Position numbers and translations under genes: made by a program. From Corynebacterium sanguinis (GTDB taxonomy: Bacteria > Actinomycetota > Actinomycetes > Mycobacteriales > Mycobacteriaceae), in NCBI RefSeq assembly GCF_007641235.1, contig NZ_CP038157.1, positions 248,001 to 312,000 of the forward strand: a stretch of DNA of 64,000 nucleotides. The letters are read 5' to 3'. Positions 57,509 through 64,000 of this stretch are shown here, piece by piece. Position 1 is the first letter of the stretch. Every line of letters begins with the position of its first letter. The notes beneath the pieces are model-generated. The model ran no database searches. It worked only from the letters and a program-made list of their open reading frames with translations, and was not told the origin of the DNA.

Positions 57509-58390
57509 CTAGGAGCCTTTCGTCTGCTGAAGGATGCCGCGGGTCCGCAGGCCGAGCCAGAGCGCCCAGCGAATGGGTCCCTGCCACCAGGCGGGGTGCC
57601 TGTCCGCTTGGAAACGGTACGCGGATTTGTGGTGTGCTGGCACGGTAACTCGTGTATGCTTGCCCGCCACGTGCCCCTGATCATGCATGATCACCGACGA
57701 TGGGCAGTACAGATTCTCCCAGCCAACGCGGCTAAGGCGGTCGCCGAAGTCGACGTCTTCGAGGTACATGAAGTAGCGCTCGTCGAACCCCCCGATGTCG
57801 GCGAAGGCCTCCCAACGCACGAGCAGGCAGGAGCCGGAAAGCCACCCGGCGGTGCGCTCGGTGTCCATGTCGTTGTTCGCCCTGTAGGCGCGGGTGAACG
57901 GGTTGTTGGGCCAGGCGTCGACAAGCAACGCGTGCCCAATGCCGGTGAGAAGGCCGGGGACCTCGCGCGCGCTGGGGTAGACGGACCCGTCTGCCTCCTC
58001 GATGCGCGGCCCAGCGGCTCCCGCGCGCGGCCTCGCCGCCAGCCGGGCGAGCAGCTCGTCGACCGAGCCGGGTTTAAAGCGCACGTCGGGGTTGGTGATC
58101 AGCAGGTAGTCGGGGTCAATTTCGCCCGCTTGTCGACGCCCACCCAAACGCCTCACCGCAGCATTGATCGCCGCGCCGTAACCGATGTTGCCCCCGGTGA
58201 AGAACACGTCAACGTCGTTGCGGCCGGCCTCGAGCTCCTCTGGCGAGCCATCCGTCGAGCCGTTGTCGGCGCAGACCAGAAGCGTCGGGCGCGCAGTAGC
58301 GCTGCGCAACGTGTCGTCGAGGCTACGCAGGTGGCGCCCGGGCGAGTAGGTCACCGTAATAACGGCTAGCGGCTTAGCAGGTGTGTTCAC
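57509..58390 (-). CDS. wbbL: Rhamnosyltransferase WbbL, GT2 family
   Basis: This 293-residue glycosyltransferase adds L-rhamnose from dTDP-rhamnose to polyprenyl-PP-GlcNAc, making the linker disaccharide of arabinogalactan. The GT-A motifs are VCADNGSTDGSPEEL, LITNPDVRF and a later FMYLEDVDFGDRL that supplies the catalytic acid. It is essential in mycobacteria. Translation starts at GTG, divergent from the LCP gene, with manC downstream in the same operon. Confidence 0.9.
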   Translation of the reverse strand: MNTPAKPLAVITVTYSPGRHLRSLDDTLRSATARPTLLVCADNGSTDGSPEELEAGRNDVDVFFTGGNIGYGAAINAAVRRLGGRRQAGEIDPDYLLITNPDVRFKPGSVDELLARLAARPRAGAAGPRIEEADGSVYPSAREVPGLLTGIGHALLVDAWPNNPFTRAYRANNDMDTERTAGWLSGSCLLVRWEAFADIGGFDERYFMYLEDVDFGDRLSRVGWENLYCPSSVIMHDQGHVAGKHTRVTVPAHHKSAYRFQADRHPAWWQGPIRWALWLGLRTRGILQQTKGS

Positions 58391-58462
58391 AATGCCCCAC
58401 AGCGTAGTCAGAAGCGCGCCTCAAGGCAGGTTGCGGCACACGGGGTTGTCGGGTGCATGTCG

Positions 58463-58468
58463 TATACT
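58463..58468 (+). promoter_or_regulatory. -10 box TATACT of the LCP gene, leaderless transcript likely
   Basis: TATACT ends seven bases before the GTG at 58476, so transcription would begin at or one base before the start codon. No Shine-Dalgarno sequence exists between them. A matching -35 element is not obvious. Confidence 0.6.
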
Positions 58469-58475
58469 TCCGTTC

Positions 58476-60065
58476 GTGACCGAGAACCCCCAACGCAACT
58501 CACGGCGTGTCCGCGACATCCAGGCGGCCCCCTCGCGGATGAGGGACTTAAGCCAGTCCGGCCACCCCGCGATCAAGGGTGTTCTCGCTTTCCTCTCGGC
58601 GCTCATCCTGGTCATCTCTGGCGCCGGTTACTTTTCTGTGGGCCGCCTCGGCGGGTCGCTCAGCGCCTCCGAGCTGCAGCTCGACCGCGGTAGAAACGTC
58701 GACGTGCTCGATGGCGCCGTGGATATCCTCCTGGTCGGCTCCGACTCCCGCACGGATGCCCAAGGCAACCCGCTGAGCGAGGAGGAGCTCGCGCGCCTAA
58801 ACGCCGGTGTCGCGGAGGGAGAGATTAATACAGACACGATCATGGTGATCCGCATTCCCGAGGACGGTTCCAGCGCCACGGCCGTGTCGATTCCCCGCGA
58901 TACCTACATCCACAACGATGAGTTCGGGAACATGAAGATCAACGGCGTCTACGCGGCGCACGCGGGCCGCAAGCGCGAGGAGCTGCTGAACGCGGGCGTA
59001 AGCGAGGGCGCCTCGCTGGAGCAGCAGGTTGCGCGTGCCGGCCAGGAGGGCCTGATCGAGGCTGTCGCGGACCTCACCGGCGTCGAGGTCGACCACTTCG
59101 CCCAGGTCGGGCTTTTAGGCTTCGCACTGCTTACCGACGCCGTCGGCGGCGTGGACGTCTGCCTCAACGCCCCCGTCGACGAGCCTTTGTCCGGAGCGAA
59201 CTTCCCCGCCGGCGAGCAAACCCTCGACGGCGCCCAGGCACTGTCGTTCGTGCGCCAGCGCCACGACCTGCCGCGCGGCGACCTCGACCGGATCGTGCGC
59301 CAGCAGGTGTACATGGCCTCGCTGGCGCAGAAGATGCTCTCCGCAGGCACCCTGACAAACCCGGCCAAGCTGCGCGAGCTCGCCACCGCGGCCGAGCGCT
59401 CCGTCACCCTCGACGAGGGGTGGGACGTGGTGCGCTTCGCCCAGCAGATGTCGGGCCTGGCCGCCGGCGACATCACCTTTGCGACCATCCCCGTGACCTC
59501 CGTCGACGGTGTCGGCGATTACGGCGAATCGATCGTCACCGTCGACGTCCCGCAGGTGCAGCGCTTCATGGACGAGGTCGTCGCTCCCCCCGCCGCACCC
59601 GAGGCGCCCGCTCCGGACTCGCCGACGTCGCCTTTGTCCGGGTACAACGTCTTCGCCCTGAACGCCGGGCAGATCGAGGGACAGGCCGGCGGCGTGGCGG
59701 GCTGGCTCAAGGAGCAGGGCGTGACCATCGCGGATGTTTCCAACGCGATGCCGGGGGTGTACTCGAGCTCCCAGATCGTGGCGCTCGACCCGCAGGACCC
59801 GGCCGCGCTGGCGCTCGCGGAGATGCTGGGCGGGCTTCCGGTGACCTCGAACGAGGGGCTGGAGCCTTCCAGCCTCATCGTCGTGGTGGCGGACGACTAC
59901 GCGGGGCCGTCGTCAAGCAGCACCTCGATTGGCACCTCGGAGACCGATTCCTCGGGCGCTGCCGACCCGACCGAGTCGGTGGGAACGCCGGGCGAGGACT
60001 TCGGCGCCGCAGAGGTCGCCCCGCAGATCGACGCCGGCGGCGACGGTCCGCGCTGCGTGAACTAA
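58476..60065 (+). CDS. LytR-CpsA-Psr (LCP) family wall ligase
   Basis: This 529-residue protein has one N-terminal helix (GVLAFLSALILVISGAGYFS), an LCP catalytic domain (about 70-330) and a C-terminal LytR_C domain (about 385-480). Conserved pieces include LVGSDSRTDAQGNP, AVSIPRDTYI and SFVRQRHDLPRGDLDRIVRQ, which bind the polyprenyl pyrophosphate. LCP proteins (Lcp1/CpsA) attach arabinogalactan to peptidoglycan. It is divergent from wbbL, which makes the linker for the same polymer. The tail is Ser/Asp-rich and ends near a single Cys. Confidence 0.92.
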   Translation: MTENPQRNSRRVRDIQAAPSRMRDLSQSGHPAIKGVLAFLSALILVISGAGYFSVGRLGGSLSASELQLDRGRNVDVLDGAVDILLVGSDSRTDAQGNPLSEEELARLNAGVAEGEINTDTIMVIRIPEDGSSATAVSIPRDTYIHNDEFGNMKINGVYAAHAGRKREELLNAGVSEGASLEQQVARAGQEGLIEAVADLTGVEVDHFAQVGLLGFALLTDAVGGVDVCLNAPVDEPLSGANFPAGEQTLDGAQALSFVRQRHDLPRGDLDRIVRQQVYMASLAQKMLSAGTLTNPAKLRELATAAERSVTLDEGWDVVRFAQQMSGLAAGDITFATIPVTSVDGVGDYGESIVTVDVPQVQRFMDEVVAPPAAPEAPAPDSPTSPLSGYNVFALNAGQIEGQAGGVAGWLKEQGVTIADVSNAMPGVYSSSQIVALDPQDPAALALAEMLGGLPVTSNEGLEPSSLIVVVADDYAGPSSSSTSIGTSETDSSGAADPTESVGTPGEDFGAAEVAPQIDAGGDGPRCVN

Positions 60066-60082
60066 ACCTATGATGGGCGGCC

Positions 60083-60757
60083 ATGAGCATTATGGCACCG
60101 CTTGTCGCCTCCCAGCCCTCCAGCCCGCGTCTGACCGTCTACGACGAGACCGCGGGCACACGCATGGATTTCTCCGCGCTGACGTTGGATAACTGGGCCG
60201 CCAAGATCGCGAACATGCTCGACGAGGAGTTCGAGCTGGCCCCCGACGCGGCCGTGGTCATCGACCTGCCCGTCTCATGGCAGGCGGCGGTCATCGCGCT
60301 GGGCACCTTCAATTCCTCGCGCACTCCGCTTTTCGACGCCCCCTTAAACGCCCTAAACGCAGCCCCCGACGTGGTGTTCACCCACGCGGAGCGCGCAGGT
60401 GAGTGGGCCCAGGTGCCGGAAGTAGTCGTCGTCTCCACCGACCCGTTCGGCCGCGGTGTGGTGGAATCGGGCGGGCAGCTGCCCCCGGCAACGGTGGATT
60501 TCGGCCCCACCGTGCGCTTCTACGGCGACGTGTACTACGGCGACTCGCCGCAGCTGCAACGCTGGGCCGAGGCGGGCTACGTGCCGGAGCGCTACATGGT
60601 GGATCCGTGGCGCACGACCGCTGACTTTGAAAAGTTGGTGCTTGCGCCGCTGGCCGCCGACGGGTCCGTCGTGGTGGCGGCGGGGTTGGCCTCGGCAGAG
60701 CGGCTGCGTGAGATCGCGGAAACGGAAAACGTGACCCAATTCTTAACAGCAGGTTAA
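60083..60757 (+). CDS. TIGR03089 family protein
   Basis: This 224-residue protein resembles the N-terminal part of acyl-CoA synthetase/AMP-binding enzymes (LDNWAAKIANML and VVIDLPVSWQAAVIALGTF) but lacks the AMP-binding signature and C-terminal lid. It is a family conserved beside the LCP gene (Rv3268). It is co-directional, 17 bases after the LCP gene. It cannot be a complete ligase; a binding or regulatory role is inference. Confidence 0.78.
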   Translation: MSIMAPLVASQPSSPRLTVYDETAGTRMDFSALTLDNWAAKIANMLDEEFELAPDAAVVIDLPVSWQAAVIALGTFNSSRTPLFDAPLNALNAAPDVVFTHAERAGEWAQVPEVVVVSTDPFGRGVVESGGQLPPATVDFGPTVRFYGDVYYGDSPQLQRWAEAGYVPERYMVDPWRTTADFEKLVLAPLAADGSVVVAAGLASAERLREIAETENVTQFLTAG

Positions 60758-60805
60758 GATTGCTGCGTAACCGTCCGTTTTCAGGTTCCTTTACCCCCAT
60801 ATTAG

Positions 60806-60826
60806 GGTTAGTTGGAGATTCTAACC
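60806..60826. promoter_or_regulatory. Inverted repeat upstream of the sugar importer
   Basis: GGTTAG and CTAACC flank nine bases, 60 to 80 bases before the binding-protein start. A further AACTAAC follows at about 60840. Placement suits an operator for a sugar-responsive repressor; no regulator gene is in the window. Confidence 0.45.
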
Positions 60827-60885
60827 AGTTCGTACACATCAACTAACTACGGTAAGAGCACCCCTTAATCAGAAAGGTTCACCAG

Positions 60886-62172
60886 ATGAAGATGTCGCTA
60901 CGTAAGTCTGGCGCGCTGCTGTGCGCTGCCGCCCTCGGTTCCGCAACACTCGTCGCTTGCTCCTCCGAGAGCTCCGACTCCGCCTCCGAACCCGCCACCA
61001 ACTCGGCCACCAACGCCGCTACCGCCACGGCGGGCGCGGAGGGTGAAGGCCGCGGCCCGATCACCTTTGCCATGGGCCGCAACGACACCGACAAGATCGT
61101 CCCGATCATCGAGAAGTGGAACGCTGAGCACCCCGACGAGCAGGTCACGCTTAACGAGCTCGCCGGCGAGGCCGACGACCAGCGCGACACCCTGGTGCAG
61201 TCCCTTCAGGCTGGCAACTCCGACTACGACGTCATGGCGCTCGACGTCGTGTGGACCGCCGACTTCGCCGCCAACCAGTGGCTCGAGCCGCTCGAGGGCG
61301 ACTACGAGGTGGACACCTCCGGGCTGCTCGACGCTACCGTCGAGTCCGCCACGTACAACGGCAAGCTCTACGCCCTGCCGCAGAACACCAACGGCCAGCT
61401 TCTGTTCCGCAACACCGAGCTCGTCGCCGACGCTCCTGACACCTTCGACGACATCCGCTCCGCCTGCGAGGCCGTTGAAGGCGCTGACTGCCTGACCACG
61501 CAGCTCAAGCAGTACGAGGGCCTGACCGTGAACACCCTGGGCTTCATCAACGGCTGGGGCGGCGAGGTTCTCGACGACCAGGGCCAGCCCACCGTTGAGT
61601 CCGCCGAGGCAAAGGAAGGCCTGCAGGCGCTTGTCGACGCTTACGCCGACGGCACCATCTCCTCCGCGTCGACCGCGGCAACCGAGGAGGAGACCAACCT
61701 GGCGTTCACCGAGGGTGAGACCGCGTTCGCCATCAACTGGCCGTACATGTACTCCAACGCCGAGGAGAAAGGCCTGCAATTCGAGGTCCAGCCGCTCGTC
61801 GGCAAGGACGGCGTGGGCGTGTCCACCCTCGGTGGCTACAACAACGGCATCAACGTCAACTCCGAGAACAAGGCCACCGCGAAGGACTTCATCGAGTTCA
61901 TCATCAACGAGGAGAACCAGCTCTCCTTTGCTGAGGCGTCCTTCCCGCCGGTTCTCGCGTCGATCTACGACGACCAGGCGCTCATCGAGGAGCACCCGTA
62001 CCTGCCGGCTCTAAAGGAGTCGCTGGAGAACGCGAAGCCGCGTCCGGTTTCCCCGTTCTACCCGGCCATCTCCAAGGCGATCCAGGACAACGCCTACGCT
62101 GCGCTGACCGCTGGTAAGAGCGTCGACGACGCGACCCGCGACATGGCCGCCGCGATCCGCCAGGCCTCCTAA
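60886..62172 (+). CDS. tusE: ABC sugar importer substrate-binding lipoprotein, TusE-like (trehalose)
   Basis: This 428-residue cluster B binding lipoprotein has signal peptide and lipobox LVAC (Cys at about 25), then a Ser/Ala/Thr linker. The mature fold resembles the maltose-binding type (GPITFAMGRNDTDKIVPIIE, LYALPQNTNGQLLFRN, AFAINWPYMYSN). Gene order and position next to the LCP/wbbL region resemble the C. glutamicum trehalose uptake genes tusE, tusF, tusG, and the LpqY-SugABC system of M. tuberculosis that recycles trehalose from mycolate transfer. The substrate call rests on context. Confidence 0.8.
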   Translation: MKMSLRKSGALLCAAALGSATLVACSSESSDSASEPATNSATNAATATAGAEGEGRGPITFAMGRNDTDKIVPIIEKWNAEHPDEQVTLNELAGEADDQRDTLVQSLQAGNSDYDVMALDVVWTADFAANQWLEPLEGDYEVDTSGLLDATVESATYNGKLYALPQNTNGQLLFRNTELVADAPDTFDDIRSACEAVEGADCLTTQLKQYEGLTVNTLGFINGWGGEVLDDQGQPTVESAEAKEGLQALVDAYADGTISSASTAATEEETNLAFTEGETAFAINWPYMYSNAEEKGLQFEVQPLVGKDGVGVSTLGGYNNGINVNSENKATAKDFIEFIINEENQLSFAEASFPPVLASIYDDQALIEEHPYLPALKESLENAKPRPVSPFYPAISKAIQDNAYAALTAGKSVDDATRDMAAAIRQAS

Positions 62173-62213
62173 CAGTTAGACCCACCATTTCGGGGTTGCC
62201 ATATAAGCGCACG

Positions 62214-62247
62214 ACGCCCGCACCTGTGAGACTCTAGTTCCACAGAT
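62214..62247 (+). terminator. Intercistronic hairpin between tusE and tusF
   Basis: CGCCCGCA-C-CTGTG pairs with CACAG-A-TGCGGGCG with one mismatch, followed by TTTCG. Located in the 115-base gap, it is likely a partial terminator or mRNA stabiliser giving more binding protein than permease. Confidence 0.7.
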
Positions 62248-62287
62248 GCGGGCGTTTCGTCCGTGATTGATTTGCAAGAAGGTGCAC

Positions 62288-63319
62288 ATGACCACAGCTG
62301 TGAAAGCAACAACGAGGTCTCGCCCGCGGCGCGATACGGGTAAGGCGGCCTTGCTCGTCGCCCCAGCGCTAGCGGTTTTGGCCGTTGTGATCGGCTACCC
62401 GATCATCCGCGCGATTTTCCTGTCCTTCCAGGGAAACCGCCGCCTCGACCCCGCCACCGGCGTGTTCACCGAGGGCGGCTTCGCGGGCCTGGAGAACTAC
62501 CTGTACTGGATTACCAACCGCTGCATGTCGCCCTCCGGCGTCGTCGGCGTGTGCCCGCCGGGCGTGCTCGCCACCGACTTCTGGCCGGCGGTGCGCATCA
62601 CCTTGTTCTTCACGGTGGTCACCGTGCTTCTTGAGACGATTCTGGGCATGATCATGGCGCTGATCATGAACACCCCGTCGCGCGGGCGTGCGCTGATCCG
62701 CGCCGCGGTGCTGATCCCCTGGGCGATCCCTACGGCGGTGACGGCGAAGCTGTGGCAGTTCATGTTCGCCCCCTCCGGCATTGTGAACTCGCTGCTTGGC
62801 ACGTCGATCGCCTGGACGACGGACCCCTGGGCTGCACGTACGGCCGTGATCATCGCCGACGTGTGGAAAACCGCGCCGTTTATGGCCCTGCTCATCCTCG
62901 CCGGCCTGCAGATGATCCCGCGCGAGGTCTACGAGGCCGCGCGTGTCGACGGCGCCACGAAGTGGCAGCAGTTCACCCGCATTACCCTGCCGCTGGTGCG
63001 CCCGGCGCTGATGGTGGCCGTGCTATTTCGCACCCTCGACGCGCTGCGCATGTACGACCTGCCGGTGATCATGATCTCCGGCTCGTCGAACTCCCCCACG
63101 GCAACGATTTCCCAGCTCGTCGTCGAGGACATGCGCCAGGGCAACTTCAACTCCGCCTCCGCCCTGTCCACGCTGATCTTCCTGCTCATCTTCGCCGTGG
63201 CGTTTGTCATGATCCGCTTCCTCGGCGCCGACGTCGGGCGCGTGGAGCGCACCAAAAGGAAGAGGCGGCGTTGGGTTGGGCGTCGACAAGCGCGCGGCAC
63301 GAAAGCTCAGGAGGTCTAA
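62288..63319 (+). CDS. tusF: ABC sugar transporter permease, TusF-like
   Basis: This 343-residue permease has about six helices (AALLVAPALAVLAVVIGYPI first) and the EAA loop VYEAARVDGATKWQQFTRIT that docks with the ATPase. A 30-residue periplasmic insert after the first helix has a Cys pair (RCMSPSGVVGVC). The C-terminus is Arg/Lys-rich. The ATG at 62288 is preceded by GAAGG; four bases separate it from tusG. Confidence 0.83.
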   Translation: MTTAVKATTRSRPRRDTGKAALLVAPALAVLAVVIGYPIIRAIFLSFQGNRRLDPATGVFTEGGFAGLENYLYWITNRCMSPSGVVGVCPPGVLATDFWPAVRITLFFTVVTVLLETILGMIMALIMNTPSRGRALIRAAVLIPWAIPTAVTAKLWQFMFAPSGIVNSLLGTSIAWTTDPWAARTAVIIADVWKTAPFMALLILAGLQMIPREVYEAARVDGATKWQQFTRITLPLVRPALMVAVLFRTLDALRMYDLPVIMISGSSNSPTATISQLVVEDMRQGNFNSASALSTLIFLLIFAVAFVMIRFLGADVGRVERTKRKRRRWVGRRQARGTKAQEV

Positions 63320-63322
63320 GCG

Positions 63323-64000
63323 ATGAAAAAGATTTGGCACTACGTAGGCGTCATCTTCATCATGTTCTGGGGCCTGGCCCCGTTCTACTGGATGCTCATC
63401 ACCGCGCTGCGCGACAGCGCGCACACCTTCGATACCACCCCGTGGCCCACGCACGTCACCCTGCAGAACTTCTACGACGCGCTGGCCACCGACAAGGGCA
63501 ACGACTTCCTCGGCGCGATCGGCAACTCGCTGGTCATCTCGCTGTCGACCACCGCGATCGCCGTGGCTGTCGGCGTGTTCACGGCCTATGCGATTGCGCG
63601 ACTCGACTTCCCGGGCAAGGGCATCGTCACCGGTGTCATCCTCGCGGCCTCGATGTTCCCGGGCATCGCGCTGGTCACCCCGCTGTTCCAGCTCTTCGGC
63701 GACCTCGGCTGGATTGGCACGTACCGCGCGATGATCATCCCGAACATCTCGTTCGCGCTGCCGTTGACGATTTACACGCTGATCTCGTTTTTCCAGCAGC
63801 TTCCGTGGGAGCTCGAGCAGGCAGCGCGTGTCGACGGCGCCACTCGCGGCCAGGCGTTCCGGCTGGTGCTTTTGCCGCTGGCGGCGCCGGCGATTTTCAC
63901 CACCGCGATCCTGGCGTTCATCACCACCTGGAACGAGTTCATGCTGGCCCGCCAGCTCTCCACCACGGCGACGGAGCCGGTGACGGTGGCCATCGCGCGC
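63323..64000 (+). CDS. tusG: ABC sugar transporter permease, TusG-like, 3' end outside
   Basis: The reading frame from ATG (AGGAGG ten bases upstream) is open to the window edge, giving 226 residues. It starts MKKIWHYVGVIFIMFWGLAP and contains the EAA motif LEQAARVDGATRGQAFRLVL, typical of the second permease of sugar importers (MalG type). About five helices are visible. The ATPase gene is expected beyond or elsewhere. Confidence 0.82.
   Translation, partial: MKKIWHYVGVIFIMFWGLAPFYWMLITALRDSAHTFDTTPWPTHVTLQNFYDALATDKGNDFLGAIGNSLVISLSTTAIAVAVGVFTAYAIARLDFPGKGIVTGVILAASMFPGIALVTPLFQLFGDLGWIGTYRAMIIPNISFALPLTIYTLISFFQQLPWELEQAARVDGATRGQAFRLVLLPLAAPAIFTTAILAFITTWNEFMLARQLSTTATEPVTVAIAR

Overview
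The window looks like a chromosomal segment of a Corynebacterium species. It is G+C-rich, uses GTG and TTG starts often, and carries gene families typical of mycolic-acid actinobacteria: MtrA-MtrB-LpqB, WhiB1 and WhiB2, AdnAB, SigH with its anti-sigma factor, a GT87 mannosyltransferase and the arabinogalactan-linker rhamnosyltransferase WbbL. From about 11 kb to 61 kb the order closely follows the Mycobacterium tuberculosis Rv3193c-Rv3268 neighbourhood (recalled gene order, not a computed alignment). The species cannot be fixed from the sequence alone. No phage, insertion sequence, rRNA or CRISPR array is visible.

Layout. 0-11 kb is the accessory end: the 5' part of ectoine synthase, a thiazole-biosynthesis set (thiO-thiS-thiG, then thiF) split by an inverted BCCT osmolyte transporter, a CDF metal transporter, an EthA-like Baeyer-Villiger monooxygenase divergent from a histidine-rich tandem-repeat protein, an SDR, a GT87 mannosyltransferase and the initiator tRNA. 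11-19 kb is a conserved block of envelope and protease-like genes (UPF0182, PPA1309 family, a lipoprotein, a YlbL-type PDZ/Lon protease, a DUF2342 metalloprotease-like protein, a YgjP-type metallopeptidase and an E1-like zinc protein). 19-29 kb is a minus-strand DNA-repair cluster: adnA, adnB, a TrkA-N potassium channel and uvrD2. 29-40 kb holds DUF3152, DUF3107, a DEAD-box helicase, whiB1, a 24-residue ribosomal protein bL37, sigH-rshA, ybaK, an SRAP protein, aroA and rsgA.

40-51 kb carries secA1, hpf, comF, lpqB, mtrB, mtrA, tmk and sahH, almost all on the minus strand. 52-60 kb is a cell-wall sugar cluster: tobH, phosphomannomutase, DUF3499, whiB2, GDP-mannose pyrophosphorylase, wbbL, an LCP-family ligase and a TIGR03089 protein. 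60.9-64 kb begins an ABC sugar importer that resembles the trehalose uptake system tusEFG and runs off the window.

Functional links. GDP-mannose supply (pmmA, manC) serves mannosyltransferases of the GT87 kind. WbbL builds the linker to which arabinogalactan is attached, and LCP proteins join that polymer to peptidoglycan. MtrAB-LpqB and the two WhiB regulators control division and the wall. SigH-RshA handles thiol-oxidative stress. The less ordinary items are the His-rich repeat protein with its AAAACTA-studded divergent promoter region, an AdnA motor whose Walker A lysine is valine, an anti-sigma factor whose zinc-motif histidine is phenylalanine, and several palindromes in non-coding DNA around whiB1, secA and the sugar importer.
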